DNA of 64,000 nt from Mesorhizobium sp. BR1-1-16 (GCF_020165495.1 NZ_JAIUIE010000001.1:992001-1056000), one strand, 5' to 3'. Numbered from the stretch's first letter, positions 44,868-54,736 are shown. The notes: a model not told the origin generated them from the sequence alone. Translations and numbers: made by a program.

Positions 44868-46468
44868 ATCCAGACATCCTCCATGCGCAGTTCGAGCGAG
44901 GGCAAGGTCTCGACGCCGTAGACGTTGGGGTGCGTCCAGTAGGTCCGGTCGAAATTGACCTGGAAGATCATCGGCGCGAGTTCCTCATGCAGTTTCATGA
45001 GCGTCGCGTAGGACTTCTTGCGGGCCTCGGGATCGACGGTGAAGTTGAAGCTGTCGATGGCCGCATCGAGTTCCGGCGACTGGTCGAAGCCCGAGAAGTT
45101 CCAGGCCGAGCCCGAGCGCGAGAGCGGGCCGAGGCAGTGGCCGACCGGATCAAGGGTCACGCTCCAATAGGTGCCCGTCATCTGGTAGCGCTTGGTGGTC
45201 AGCTCCTCGAACCAGCGGGCGGATTCGAAGGACTCAACCTGCATGTTGATGCCGATCTGGCGCAACTGCTGCTGCATCAGCTGGCCGACCAGAGGCTGCG
45301 TCGGAACCTGCGGCTGCGAGGCGAACGAGATGTCCAGCGTATCGATACCTGCCTTCTGCAAGGCTTCCCTCGCCTTGGCGAGATCCGGCGCACCCGAATA
45401 GGTATCGACGCCGGAGTACCATACATTGCTCGGCGAGACCGGCTCGAGCGACGGCACGGCCTGGCCGTGCCAGACGACATTCGCGATCGCCTTGCGCGGC
45501 ATTGCCCATTGCATGGCCTGCCGGACGGCGACATTGTCGAAGGGCGGCTTGGTGGTGTTGAGCAGGAAGATGTCAGGGAAGAACTGACCGCCCGGATTGG
45601 CCTTCAACTCGGGATTCTGCTTCAGTTCGGCAACGCGGTGCAGCGGCACCTGCTCGATCCAGCCATATTCGCCGGTCTGCAGGCCATTGAGGCGCTGCGT
45701 ATCGTCGGCGATGGCGCGGAAGATCAGCTTGTCGAGATAGGGCTGACCGGGCTTGAAGTACTTGTCCCAGCGCTCGAGCGTGATGTGGTCGTCCTTGACC
45801 CATTCCACGAACTTGAACGGCCCGGTGCCGATCGGCATCAGCTTCGGGTCATTCGTCTCGATCGCCTTCTTGTTGACGATCTCGCCGATCGCGGCGAGTG
45901 CCAGCAGGAGGCCGCCCCAGTTCGGCTTGGTGTGGAAGAGGACCTTGGTATCGCTCACCACCTCGACGCTCTCGAGCGGCTGCACGAATACGTGGTTGGC
46001 TGCGCCGAGCTTCGGATCGGCGAGGCGGTCGAACGTATATTTGACGTCGGCGCCAGTGAACTTCTCGTCGTTGTGGAACCAGGCGTTGTCGACGAGCTCG
46101 AATTCCCAGGTCTTGTCGTCGACCTGGCGCCACGACTTGGCAAGACCGGGCGCCAGCGTGCCGTCGCGCTGCGCATAGACGAGCTTGTTGAAGACGTTCT
46201 GGTAGACCTGCATCGAGGAATAGAGTTCCGCGAAGGCCGGATCCATGTTGACCGGCTTGTCGATCGTCGCGGCCGTCAGCGTGCCGCCGCGCTTCGGCGT
46301 CTTGCCCTGGGCGCGGGCCGAGCTGATGAGCCCGAGGCCGGGCACGAGACCGTTCGCCGCGCCGAGCGCGCCGATAAGCGTCAGCGAGTGCAAGAGCTGG
46401 CGGCGATTGATCCGACCCTGCCTGAACTTGAGCAGGAAGTCGGAAGTCTGGTCCTTCTGAAGTGTCAT
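44858..46468 (-). CDS. Peptide-type ABC substrate-binding protein (SBP family 5)
   Basis: The 536-residue protein has an N-terminal RRQLLHSLTLIGALGAANGL segment with a Tat-like arginine pair and cleavage near ARAQG. The mature SBP family 5 fold contains LAKSWRQVDDKTWEFELVDN, FHNDEKFTGADVKYTFDRL, GTGPFKFVEW and NTTKPPFDNVAVRQAMQWAM. Ligands of this family include peptides, opines and sugar-containing compounds. The ATG at 46468 has AAGGAG upstream. It is the first gene of the region 5 operon, divergent from a GntR regulator. Confidence 0.93.
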   Translation of the reverse strand: MTLQKDQTSDFLLKFRQGRINRRQLLHSLTLIGALGAANGLVPGLGLISSARAQGKTPKRGGTLTAATIDKPVNMDPAFAELYSSMQVYQNVFNKLVYAQRDGTLAPGLAKSWRQVDDKTWEFELVDNAWFHNDEKFTGADVKYTFDRLADPKLGAANHVFVQPLESVEVVSDTKVLFHTKPNWGGLLLALAAIGEIVNKKAIETNDPKLMPIGTGPFKFVEWVKDDHITLERWDKYFKPGQPYLDKLIFRAIADDTQRLNGLQTGEYGWIEQVPLHRVAELKQNPELKANPGGQFFPDIFLLNTTKPPFDNVAVRQAMQWAMPRKAIANVVWHGQAVPSLEPVSPSNVWYSGVDTYSGAPDLAKAREALQKAGIDTLDISFASQPQVPTQPLVGQLMQQQLRQIGINMQVESFESARWFEELTTKRYQMTGTYWSVTLDPVGHCLGPLSRSGSAWNFSGFDQSPELDAAIDSFNFTVDPEARKKSYATLMKLHEELAPMIFQVNFDRTYWTHPNVYGVETLPSLELRMEDVWIDA

Positions 46469-46640
46469 GCCCGTCTCCTTACTGTGCGTTTGGAGGCGCG
46501 ATGCCCGGCGCCTGCGGCGAGAAAAGGAAGGGGAGTCGCCCCTTCTCGAATTCGGCTGCATCCAGCGCTCCACCGGACGGACGCCAGGAGGCCTTCGTCC
46601 GCTCCGCAGGTCCGGTTTCGAACTTGCTCATGTCACAGCT

Positions 46641-46657
46641 GGATTGTATGACAATCC
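46641..46657. promoter_or_regulatory. FadR-type GntR operator in the divergent intergenic region
   Basis: GGATTGT-ATG-ACAATCC is a perfect 17-bp dyad. Its core TTGTATGACAA matches the TNGTNNNACNA consensus of FadR-subfamily operators. It lies 173 bases upstream of the binding-protein gene and 174 bases upstream of the GntR gene, midway between both. A second dyad, GACGAG-T-CTCGTC, is at 46796-46808. No gene is seen in the rest of 46469-46830. Confidence 0.65.
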
Positions 46658-46830
46658 GGAGGCTAGCATCGGCCAAACCGGCTCGTCAACCGGGTTTTGC
46701 TGATGTGGCAGGCAGTTTTTTATCTGCTCATTTATTGTTCAACTTGACCCCGCACAGGGCAGTAGGGCAGCTAGGACCTGCCTGCATTGCAGCAGGACGA
46801 GTCTCGTCTGACTTCGCGTAGGAAGCGCCG

Positions 46831-47625
46831 ATGTCCGGTCTGAAAGAGGCCTTTGCAGGCCGAACGGTGAATTCGGGGAATGCCGAGGTCGGTCCGACGC
46901 GGCTCGTCGAGTATTTCAGGCCGCATGGAAAAGCGAAGCTCATGCGAGAGCAGGCGGTTTCCATCGTGCGGGACGCCATTATCGCCGGCCGGCTTCGGCC
47001 GGGCATGCGCCTCGTCGAACGCGAGCTTTGCGAGGCGCTCGAGGTCAGCCGCACCGTTGTCCGCGAGGTGCTCCGTGACCTCGAGGCCGAGCGGCTCATC
47101 GACGTCCTTCCGCATCGCGGCCCGATCGTCGCCATGCTCACGCCAAAGCAGGTGCGCGAAATCTATGCACTGCGGACGGAAATCGAGGTGCTTTTCCTGA
47201 GGTCCTTTGTGCGCACGGCGAGCGACGCGGACATTGAAGTCTTGCGCGGCATCCTTGCGGAACTGTCGGCTGCCGGCGCGCGCCACGACAAGACGGCCCT
47301 TATCGGGATCATTACACGCTTCCTGCACCATATGGCCGCAGTCGCCGATAACCAAGTCGGCGCAGAGATTTACGACCAGTTGCTCGCGCGGATCAACATG
47401 CTGCGCATCCTATCGATGAACACGCCTGGCCAGATCGAGGACAGCATCACGTCCATTACGCGCATCGTCGAAGAGGTCGCCGCGCGCAATGCTGATGCCG
47501 CGGAAAAGGCGCTCCGCGACTACACGACCCACGCTGGCGAGTCGGCGATCATCGAACTCAATAAGGAAGGGCGGACCGAGCCCGCCAAGGCAAAGAGCGC
47601 TCGCTCGGCGTCGACAGGCGTCTGA
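46831..47625 (+). CDS. GntR-family (FCD-domain) transcriptional regulator
   Basis: The 264-residue protein has a winged helix at about residues 35-105 (DAIIAGRLRPGMRLVEREL, then VSRTVVREVLRDLE) and an FCD domain (YALRTEIEVLFLRSFVRTAS onward). The tail is lysine- and alanine-rich. The ATG at 46831 has GGAAG upstream; the N-terminal extension before the winged helix is about 35 residues. It is divergent from the peptide-importer/hydantoinase operon, and the dyad in the gap matches its family's consensus. Confidence 0.92.
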   Translation: MSGLKEAFAGRTVNSGNAEVGPTRLVEYFRPHGKAKLMREQAVSIVRDAIIAGRLRPGMRLVERELCEALEVSRTVVREVLRDLEAERLIDVLPHRGPIVAMLTPKQVREIYALRTEIEVLFLRSFVRTASDADIEVLRGILAELSAAGARHDKTALIGIITRFLHHMAAVADNQVGAEIYDQLLARINMLRILSMNTPGQIEDSITSITRIVEEVAARNADAAEKALRDYTTHAGESAIIELNKEGRTEPAKAKSARSASTGV

Positions 47626-47750
47626 TCTGCCGCCTGTCCGGGTTGCGCGCTCATATGAGCCAGCGCGGCCTGGCGTAGAACGCCTGCCGGGCGAGGGCCG
47701 ATCGACGATGTTGAACGCCGATCGGCCTGGCAACGATGGCTATTGCCGTC

Positions 47751-48629
47751 TCATGCGCCGTCTTTGGCGAGCTTGTCGGCCGTCTTCGTCTCGAAATCGG
47801 CAGCGTCGTGCCGCTCGTGCAGCTGCTCGGAAGGATTGCCGAAGGTGCGGTTGACCATGCGGCCGCGTTGCACGGCTGGTCGCGCGAACAGCGCATCCGC
47901 CCAGCGCACCACGTTCTTGTACTCATGCACAGAGAGGAACTCGGCGGCATTATAGGCCATGCCCTTGACGAGCCCGCCATACCACGGCAGCACGGCGATA
48001 TCGGCGATCGTGTAGATGTCGCCGGCCAGGAACTCGCTCTCCGCAAGGCGTCGATCGAGCACGTCGAGCTCGCGCTTCACCTCCATCGCGAAACGGTTGA
48101 TGGCATATTCGATCTTCATCGGGGCATAGGCATAGAAATGCCCGAAGCCGCCGCCGAGATAGGGCGCGCTGCCCATCTGCCAGAACAGCCAGGACAGGCA
48201 TTCGGCACGGGCCGGCTGATCGGTCGGCAGAAAGGCGCCGAACTTCTCGGCGAGATAGACGAGGATCGATCCCGATTCGAAGACACGGATCGGCGTCGCG
48301 CCCGAACGATCCATGAGAGCGGGGATCTTCGAATTCGGGTTGACCGCGACAAAGCCGCTTCCGAACTGGTCACCTTCGCCGATCTTGATCAGCCAGGCAT
48401 CGTACTCGGCCCCGGAATGGCCGAGCGCCAGCAATTCCTCAAGCAGGATGGTCACCTTCTGGCCGTTCGGCGTCGCGAGCGAATAGAGCTGCAACGGATG
48501 GCGGCCGATGGGCAGGTCCTTCTCATGCGTCGGGCCGGCGATCGGACGGTTGATATTCGCGAAAGCACCGCCGCTCGGCTGGTTCCAGGTCCAGACCTTG
48601 GGAGGGACATAGTCTTGGGAATCCGTCAT
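47751..48629 (-). CDS. YghU-like glutathione S-transferase (disulfide-bond oxidoreductase type)
   Basis: The 292-residue protein starts near MTDSQDYVPPKVWTWNQPSG, then NRPIAGPTHEKDLPIGRHPL and LYSLATPNGQKVTILLEEL, the long N-terminal arm that marks the YghU branch. The glutathione site includes NPNSKIPALMD and ESGSILVYLAEKFG. The C-terminal domain contains WLFWQMGSAPYLGGGFGHFY. YghU-type enzymes reduce disulfides and bind two glutathiones. It lies after a terminator, so it may have its own promoter. The link to the surrounding catabolism is unclear. Confidence 0.88.
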   Translation of the reverse strand: MTDSQDYVPPKVWTWNQPSGGAFANINRPIAGPTHEKDLPIGRHPLQLYSLATPNGQKVTILLEELLALGHSGAEYDAWLIKIGEGDQFGSGFVAVNPNSKIPALMDRSGATPIRVFESGSILVYLAEKFGAFLPTDQPARAECLSWLFWQMGSAPYLGGGFGHFYAYAPMKIEYAINRFAMEVKRELDVLDRRLAESEFLAGDIYTIADIAVLPWYGGLVKGMAYNAAEFLSVHEYKNVVRWADALFARPAVQRGRMVNRTFGNPSEQLHERHDAADFETKTADKLAKDGA

Positions 48630-48791
48630 TCGTATCTCCGCGATTGCGTGGCCCTGTTCAAATGGCGGGATGTTGGCCGGATGGAAAGAGCGCGCGCCGC
48701 GCTTTCTCGTCGCTGGTCGGTCCGGAAATGAACATTCCCGCAGCGCGGCCCGGGCACCAGCCGCGATGACGACCAGGGCGCTCACGATTGT

Positions 48792-48818
48792 GCGGGCAGT
48801 TCCTTCGGGACTGCCCGC
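48792..48818 (-). terminator. Hairpin with a TTCG tetraloop after the region 6 binding-protein gene
   Basis: GCGGGCAGTTCC, TTCG, GGACTGCCCGC form an eleven-bp stem with one bulged base on the plus-strand reading, just after the binding-protein stop (48843, minus strand). It is probably the terminator or 3' stabiliser of the M20-GntR-Opp-hydrolase-binding-protein operon. The gap up to the GST gene (48630-48791) shows no gene. Confidence 0.6.
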
Positions 48819-48842
48819 TTCAGTGGTCCGGCCTGCTCCTGG

Positions 48843-50399
48843 TTACTGGGTGAAGCCCAGATTCTCCATGTGGAGGCTGAGCGTCGGCGTGATGGCCGAG
48901 CCGGTAACATTCTTGTTCATCAGATAATTCAGCGTCTCGTAGTGCGAGAAGACGAGCGGGGCATCGCCGGTGACGATGGTGCGGATCTGCTGATAGAGAT
49001 CTTTGCGAGCCGCCTCGTCGGAGCTCGCGGCGGCCTTGTCGATAAGCGCATCGACGGTAGGGTTCGAATAGCCGACGGTGTTGATGGGACCGCCCGACTT
49101 GATGACCAGTGAATAGAAATTATCGGGGTCGATCGTGCGCTCCTGATACGCGCTGGTGATCTGGTATTTGCCCGAGACATAGGCGTCGTACCAGACCGAG
49201 ACATCGACTGGCTTGATCGTCATGTCGATGCCGATTGCCTTGAGTTCATCACGCACGACCTGGCCGGTCTTCAGCAATTCCGGATATTGCGGCAGGCCAA
49301 GATATTCGACGCTGAGGCCATTGGGAAATCCAGCTTCGGACAGCAATTGCTTGGCCTTGGCGATATCGGGCTCGGCGGCGAAGATGCCAGTCGGGTCGTA
49401 CCAGCTGGAGCCGGTCGGCACTTCCTCGAGGCCGAGCTCGCCGGTGCCGAGATAGGCGACGTCGCGAATGTCGGCGCGGTTGATGGCGAGGGCGACCGCC
49501 TGGCGAACCTTTGGATTGTCAAAGGGCGGCTGCTTGGTGTTGAAGGCCAGGAAATCGGGGATGCCGGCGACCGGGCTCGTCACATAGGTGAAGCGCGTAT
49601 CGGCCTTCAGCGACGGCACCAGGTTGAGCGGCACGGCGTCGACCCAGTCGAGTTCACCGGCAGACAGGGAATCGATGCGGCTCTGGTCGACCGGCAGGAA
49701 CTTGAACGTGACGGTGTCGAGATGCGGCAGGCCCGCCTTGAAATAGGTGGCGTTCTTCTTCAGCGCGATGTGATCGCCCTGGACCCATTCGACGAATTCG
49801 AACGGACCCGTGCCGACAGGATTGCGAGTCGGATCGCCGCTCTCGATCGCCTTCTGGTTGACGATCTCGCCATTGGTCGCAAGGTTGGTCAGGAAGGGAC
49901 CGAAGCCCGATTTCAGATGAAACACGGCAACCGCAGGGTCGCTCGCATCGATCGAGTCGATCTGGGCATAGAGCCCCGCATAGGCGCTCGCGGTCTTCGG
50001 ATCCAGAATGCGCCCGAAGGTGTATTTCACATCGGCCGAGGTGAACTTTTCGCCGTTATGGAACGTGGCGTTTCCGACGAGGTCGAACTTCCAGGTCTTG
50101 TCGTCCACCTGCGTCCACGATGTGGCGAGATCCGGCACGAACTTGCCTGACGCGTCCATGTCGATGAGCTTGCTGAAGATGCCCTCATAGACCTGAGCGC
50201 CGGTATAGACCGACGACGTCGCGGGATCGAGCACGTCCGGCTCGCCCGTAAGTGCGGCCCTGAGATCGCCGCCGTCCTTGATCTCGGCAGACATTGCGGG
50301 GCTGCCGGCCACGGCGATGAGCGCGCCGAGCGACAGCGCGGCGAGGATGAGGGTCAGCTTCCTTGCGCCGCCGCGGCGCCCGCGGGTTTCGAATTGCAT
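48843..50399 (-). CDS. Peptide-type ABC substrate-binding protein (SBP family 5)
   Basis: The 518-residue exported protein has a basic N-terminus (RGRRGGARK), a hydrophobic segment (LTLILAALSLGALIAVAGSP) and cleavage near AMSAE. The mature fold shows the family 5 landmarks DLATSWTQVDDKTWKFDLVG, FHNGEKFTSADVKYTFGRIL, GTGPFEFVEW and NTKQPPFDNPKVRQAVALAI. It resembles the region 5 binding protein but is clearly distinct. It is the last gene before the terminator, 28 bases after the alpha/beta hydrolase. Confidence 0.93.
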   Translation of the reverse strand: MQFETRGRRGGARKLTLILAALSLGALIAVAGSPAMSAEIKDGGDLRAALTGEPDVLDPATSSVYTGAQVYEGIFSKLIDMDASGKFVPDLATSWTQVDDKTWKFDLVGNATFHNGEKFTSADVKYTFGRILDPKTASAYAGLYAQIDSIDASDPAVAVFHLKSGFGPFLTNLATNGEIVNQKAIESGDPTRNPVGTGPFEFVEWVQGDHIALKKNATYFKAGLPHLDTVTFKFLPVDQSRIDSLSAGELDWVDAVPLNLVPSLKADTRFTYVTSPVAGIPDFLAFNTKQPPFDNPKVRQAVALAINRADIRDVAYLGTGELGLEEVPTGSSWYDPTGIFAAEPDIAKAKQLLSEAGFPNGLSVEYLGLPQYPELLKTGQVVRDELKAIGIDMTIKPVDVSVWYDAYVSGKYQITSAYQERTIDPDNFYSLVIKSGGPINTVGYSNPTVDALIDKAAASSDEAARKDLYQQIRTIVTGDAPLVFSHYETLNYLMNKNVTGSAITPTLSLHMENLGFTQ

Positions 50400-50427
50400 G
50401 ATCGTGTTCCTTGGCTGATCGGATGAT

Positions 50428-51234
50428 TTAGGCGGAGACACTGCGAACGAAATCGATAAAGGCGCTATTGAACGGATCGGGGCTTTCCCACAGGCAGGCA
50501 TGACCGCCTGGAACGGTCTTCCATTCCGCGCCGGGAATGGCTTCCTGCAGCTTCCTGGAAAGGCGGACCGGGATCAGGATGTCTTCTTCTCCGGCGAGCA
50601 CCAGCGTCGGCACCTTGATCGCGCCGAGCCGGTCGGTTGCGTCGTGGTCCTGGATCACGGCGAGCTGCGCGAGATAGACGTCGGTGGTCTGGTCGAGAGC
50701 CGCCATGGCCGCGGCGAATTCGGCGGCGTCTTCGGGGCGCTCCTCGAAGAACGGGCCAGTGAACGCCCACAGCGCCACGTCGCGCATGACGAACGGAACG
50801 CTGATCGTTTTGGCGATGTCGGCCCACATCGCGAACATCGTCTGGCAGAAGGCGTCTGGCTTGCCATAGGTGCAGGCGAGCGTCAGCGATTTGACGTCGT
50901 CCGGATAGGCGATGGCGTATTCCTCGGAGATCATGCCCCCCATGGACACGCCCATGAGATGGAAGTCCTTGAAACCGAGGTGATCGACCAATGCCTTGGT
51001 GTCGGCCGCCATCTGCCTGGAGCTATAGGGTCCCTGCGGTCGGTCGCTCTTGCCGATGCCGCGATTGTCGAAGCGCAGCACGCGATAGCCGGCCTCGACC
51101 AATGCGGGGATTTGAAAGCCCCATGAGAGCAGATCGTCGGCGAGGCCATTAACGAGAACGATGGTCTCTCGGGCGGCCGCGTCGCCGTCGATCTCGTAAT
51201 TGATCGTAATTCCGTTCACGTGGGCTGTGGGCAA
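50428..51234 (-). CDS. Alpha/beta-hydrolase
   Basis: The 268-residue protein is a single-domain alpha/beta hydrolase with FDNRGIGKSDRP, the nucleophile elbow GVSMGGMISEE, a later Asp in LAGEEDILIP and the catalytic His in VPGGHACLWE. No signal peptide is seen. I place the start at a TTG (51234), because AAGGAGG lies five bases upstream; it overlaps the OppF-type gene by 19 bases. It sits between the ATPase and the binding-protein gene of the same importer, suggesting hydrolysis of an ester, lactone or amide in the imported compound. Confidence 0.88.
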   Translation of the reverse strand: MPTAHVNGITINYEIDGDAAARETIVLVNGLADDLLSWGFQIPALVEAGYRVLRFDNRGIGKSDRPQGPYSSRQMAADTKALVDHLGFKDFHLMGVSMGGMISEEYAIAYPDDVKSLTLACTYGKPDAFCQTMFAMWADIAKTISVPFVMRDVALWAFTGPFFEERPEDAAEFAAAMAALDQTTDVYLAQLAVIQDHDATDRLGAIKVPTLVLAGEEDILIPVRLSRKLQEAIPGAEWKTVPGGHACLWESPDPFNSAFIDFVRSVSA

Positions 51235-52034
51235 GGCGGCCTCCTTGGCGCGGATGAGCGAGGGCGGGGAATGGCGGCGAGCAGGGTGCGCGTATAGTCG
51301 TGGCGCGGGCTGGTCATGACGGTCTCGGTGTCGCCCGTTTCGACGATCTCGCCGCGATACATGACGGCGATCTCGTCGCTCACATGCTCGACGACGCCGA
51401 GGTCGTGGCTGATGAAGACCGACGCGACGCCGAGGTCCTTTTGCAGGTCCATGAGCAGATTGAGGATCTGAGCCTGGACACTCATGTCGAGCGCACTCAC
51501 GGGCTCATCAGCGATGATCAGTTCAGGCTCGCTGGCGAGGGCCGCCGCGATGCCGACGCGCTGGCGTTGACCGCCTGAGAGATGCGTCGGCAATCTCCCG
51601 GCGAGGGCAGGGTTGAGGCCGACGCGGTCGAAGAGGTCGAGAACCCGTCGCTCACGATCGGCCGGTGCGCCGATGCCGAAGCAATCGAGGGATTCGCGAA
51701 CGCTGCGGCCGGCTGACCAGCGTGGATCGAGGCTGCCGAACGGATCCTGGAACACCGGCTGGACGCGGCGGCGGAAATCGGCGAGGGCGCGACCCGACAG
51801 CGCCTGCACCTCGACGCCGTCGAAGATCACGGCGCCGCTGTCCGGCCGCGTGAGGCCCAGGATGCAGCGGCCGAGCGTGCTTTTGCCGCTGCCGCTCTCG
51901 CCGACGAGCCCGAGCGTCCTGCCGCGCGCGACGGAGACCGAGACGTCGTTGAGGGCTGGCGGCGGCTTGCGGCCCCATGGCCTGCCGCTGGTGTAGCTCT
52001 TGCGCAGATGTTCGACCCGCAGCAGATCAGCCAT
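51216..52034 (-). CDS. Peptide-type ABC transporter ATPase (OppF/DppF family)
   Basis: The 272-residue ATPase starts [20 protein letters not shown]. Walker A is GESGSGKST, the signature LSGGQRQRVG and Walker B LIIADEPVSALD. It is shorter than region 5's OppF and lacks the C-terminal cysteine element. It overlaps the OppD-type gene by 8 bases and the hydrolase gene by 19 bases. An upstream in-frame extension is unsupported. Confidence 0.9.
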   Translation of the reverse strand: MADLLRVEHLRKSYTSGRPWGRKPPPALNDVSVSVARGRTLGLVGESGSGKSTLGRCILGLTRPDSGAVIFDGVEVQALSGRALADFRRRVQPVFQDPFGSLDPRWSAGRSVRESLDCFGIGAPADRERRVLDLFDRVGLNPALAGRLPTHLSGGQRQRVGIAAALASEPELIIADEPVSALDMSVQAQILNLLMDLQKDLGVASVFISHDLGVVEHVSDEIAVMYRGEIVETGDTETVMTSPRHDYTRTLLAAIPRPRSSAPRRPPCPQPT

Positions 52035-52917
52035 TGGCAGCTCCGATGGCGGCACGCAGCAGTTCGGCCTCACGCAGGCTCTCGACGCTCCACTCCGCAG
52101 GAATGACTGGCAGGCGCGCGCCGCGCGGAGCACCGGCGGGGTTGGCGGCGAACAGCGCGCGCGTATAGGGATGGGCCGGGTTGGCGAACAGCGCCTCGGT
52201 CGTCGCGGTTTCGAGCAGCTTGCCGCCATACATCACGCCGACCCGGTCGCAGATCATCGAGACCACGCCAAGATCGTGGGTGATGAGCAGGACCGTGGTG
52301 CCGTGATCGCGCCGGAGCTTGTCGATGAGCTGCAGCACCTGCGCCTGGATGGTGACATCGAGCGCGGTGGTCGGCTCGTCGGCGACCAGCAATTGCGGAT
52401 TGTTGGCGAGGGCGGCGGCAATGACGATGCGCTGGCGCTGACCACCCGAGAAGCGATGCGGCACGTCACCATAGCGGGCGGCGGCATCGGCAATGCCCAC
52501 TTCGCCCATCAAGGCGATAGCGCGGGCCTTGGCCTGGCGGGCCGTAACCGGGTAATGGGCCCGGATCGTTTCGGCGATCTGGTCACCGACAGGCCAGGTT
52601 GGATCGAGGCTGGCGGTTGGATCCTGGAAGATCATCGAGACTTCATCGCCGCGCATCGAGCGGAGCGCTTCGTCATCGAGGCCGACCACCTCGCGATCAT
52701 TGATCCTGATGCTACCGCTGACCGCAGCATTCGCAGGCAGGAGGTCCATCACCGCGTTCGCAAGCGTGCTCTTGCCGCTGCCGCTCTCGCCGACGATGCC
52801 GAAGATCTCGCCGCGATGGACTTGAAGCGAGACCCCATCGACGGCAGGCGCCGGCTGCGCGGCGCCGGCCGTGTTGAAACGAACCCCGACATTGTCCAGC
52901 GACAGTATCACGCTCAT
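52027..52917 (-). CDS. Peptide-type ABC transporter ATPase (OppD/DppD family)
   Basis: The 296-residue ATPase starts [20 protein letters not shown]. Walker A is GESGSGKST, the signature [10 protein letters not shown] and Walker [13 protein letters not shown]. The C-terminus PHRF...[10 protein letters not shown] resembles OppD but again lacks a clear cysteine element. It overlaps the OppC-type gene by four bases. Confidence 0.9.
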   Translation of the reverse strand: MSVILSLDNVGVRFNTAGAAQPAPAVDGVSLQVHRGEIFGIVGESGSGKSTLANAVMDLLPANAAVSGSIRINDREVVGLDDEALRSMRGDEVSMIFQDPTASLDPTWPVGDQIAETIRAHYPVTARQAKARAIALMGEVGIADAAARYGDVPHRFSGGQRQRIVIAAALANNPQLLVADEPTTALDVTIQAQVLQLIDKLRRDHGTTVLLITHDLGVVSMICDRVGVMYGGKLLETATTEALFANPAHPYTRALFAANPAGAPRGARLPVIPAEWSVESLREAELLRAAIGAANG

Positions 52918-53780
52918 TCGCCCACCCCGCGGGGATCGAAGATCCGGCGCAGCCCCTCGCCGAGAAACGTGAAGCCCAGCACGGCAACGACGATCACGAG
53001 GCCGGGAAATATCTCGACCCACGGCGCCTGGATCAAAACCTCGCGCCCATCGGCCAGCATGCCGCCGAGCGACGGGGTCGGCGGCTGCGTGCCGAGCCCC
53101 AAGAAGCTGAGGCCGGCCTCGAGCTGCAGGGCGAAAGCGCTGAGCACCGATGCCTGGACGATGGCCGGGCCGAAGGCGTTCGGCGCGACATGGGTCACGA
53201 GTACCCGCAAGTGACTGGCGCCGCGGGCGCGGGAACCGGCAACATAATCGTTGCGCGCCACGATCAGCGTACTGGTGCGCATGACGCGGGCGAGGATCGG
53301 CAGGTAGATCACCGCGATGGCGAGCGCGGCAATGACACTACCCGGCCCGAGGATGGCGATGAAGGTCACCGCCAGCAACATGGCTGGGAACACCAGGATG
53401 AGATCGAGCGTGCGCGAGATGGTGCTGTCGACCCAGCGTCCGAAATAGCCGGCGAGGAGCCCAAGCGGCACCGCGAGGATGAGCGAGGCGAGAACCGCCG
53501 AAACCGATACCAGAAGGCTCGCGCGAAGGCCGTAGATGACCCGGCTCGCCACGTCGCGCCCCAATACGTCAGAGCCGAACGGATGCTGCAGATCCGGCGC
53601 ACCGAGAACGCGATGGACGTCGACGGATTCGGGATCGTGTGGGGCGATCAGCGGCGCGGCGATCGCGACAAGAGCCAGCAACGCGAGGATCAGGCCGCCG
53701 AGCAGGATGAAGTGTCTCGGCGAGCGGCGCGGGGTGCCGACTTCAAGGCTTTTGGCCGGTAGGTTGGCCGTTGCGGTCAT
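52914..53780 (-). CDS. Peptide-type ABC transporter permease (OppC/DppC family)
   Basis: The 288-residue inner-membrane permease has HPFGSDVLGRDVASRVIYGL and the EAA loop GSRARGASHLRVLVTHVAPN. It has about six hydrophobic segments and a positively charged C-terminus. Four-base overlaps on both sides couple it to OppB and OppD genes. Confidence 0.93.
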   Translation of the reverse strand: MTATANLPAKSLEVGTPRRSPRHFILLGGLILALLALVAIAAPLIAPHDPESVDVHRVLGAPDLQHPFGSDVLGRDVASRVIYGLRASLLVSVSAVLASLILAVPLGLLAGYFGRWVDSTISRTLDLILVFPAMLLAVTFIAILGPGSVIAALAIAVIYLPILARVMRTSTLIVARNDYVAGSRARGASHLRVLVTHVAPNAFGPAIVQASVLSAFALQLEAGLSFLGLGTQPPTPSLGGMLADGREVLIQAPWVEIFPGLVIVVAVLGFTFLGEGLRRIFDPRGVGE

Positions 53781-54736
53781 GTGCCGCCTCCATCCGCGAC
53801 GCGCGGATCGAGCCAGGCAACGACGAGGTCGGTGATCAGCGAAACGACGATGAAGATCGTGGCGATGGCGAGAATTCCGACCTGCACGGTTGGATAGTTG
53901 CGTTGGTTGATGCCCGTGACCACGAGCCGGCCGACGCCGGGCAGGGCGAACATCGTCTCGATGATGATGGCGCCGCCGAGGAGCACGCCGACCTGGATAC
54001 CGATCACGGTGACGATCGATGGCCCGGCATTGCGCAGCGCATGGCCGAAGATGATGCGCCGCGTGCCGATGCCCTTGGCGCGGAGAAAGGTGATGAACGG
54101 CCGGTTCATCACCGAACCGACGGCCCCCCGCGTGGTGCGAAGGATATAGGCGGCCTCGCCGGTGGCGAGCGTCAGCACCGGCAGCACCATGTAGCGCAGA
54201 TTGCCGACCGGATCGGTGGCAAACGGCACGTAACCCGACGGCGGAAGGATCACCAGGGTGCCCGCGAAGATGAGCACCAGCATGATGCCGAGCCAGAAGT
54301 CGGGAACGCTGATGCCGAAAATCACGAAAGCTTCGGTCAGCCGCTTGATCCAGCGGCCGCCTGTCGCCGCCCGCACGCCAAGGGGCACGCCGACGAGCAC
54401 TGCGAGCAGCATGGAAAGACCGGTGAGCTCGAAGGTGACTGGCAGGCGCTGCGCCAGCAATTGCGCGAGCGGGGCGTGGCTGACGATGTCCTTGCCGAGA
54501 TCGCCGCGCAGCAGAGCGCCGGCCCAGCCGAGATATTGATCGAGAAGGCTCTGGTCGAGACCGAGCCGATGCCTCAGTTCCGCGACATTGGCATCGGTGG
54601 CGCGGAAGCCTAGCATCGTGCGCACCGGATCACCAGGCACCAGGCGGATGATGAGGAAGACCACGACGCTCATGACGAACAGCATGGGGATCGTGAGGAG
54701 CAGCCGCCGCAGGATAAACCCCAGTTGCCGGCTCAT
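53777..54736 (-). CDS. Peptide-type ABC transporter permease (OppB/DppB family)
   Basis: The 319-residue inner-membrane permease contains LIIRLVPGDPVRTMLGFRAT, the EAA loop FLRAKGIGTRRIIFGHALRN and the C-terminal VAWLDPRVADGG. It overlaps the GntR gene by four bases, so transcription is continuous with the upstream M20 and regulator genes. Confidence 0.93.
   Translation of the reverse strand: MSRQLGFILRRLLLTIPMLFVMSVVVFLIIRLVPGDPVRTMLGFRATDANVAELRHRLGLDQSLLDQYLGWAGALLRGDLGKDIVSHAPLAQLLAQRLPVTFELTGLSMLLAVLVGVPLGVRAATGGRWIKRLTEAFVIFGISVPDFWLGIMLVLIFAGTLVILPPSGYVPFATDPVGNLRYMVLPVLTLATGEAAYILRTTRGAVGSVMNRPFITFLRAKGIGTRRIIFGHALRNAGPSIVTVIGIQVGVLLGGAIIIETMFALPGVGRLVVTGINQRNYPTVQVGILAIATIFIVVSLITDLVVAWLDPRVADGGGT

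Noticed and set aside
44675-46651. 658-codon open frame on the plus strand opposite the binding-protein gene
   Set aside because: No recognisable domain; the minus-strand SBP family 5 gene is unambiguous.
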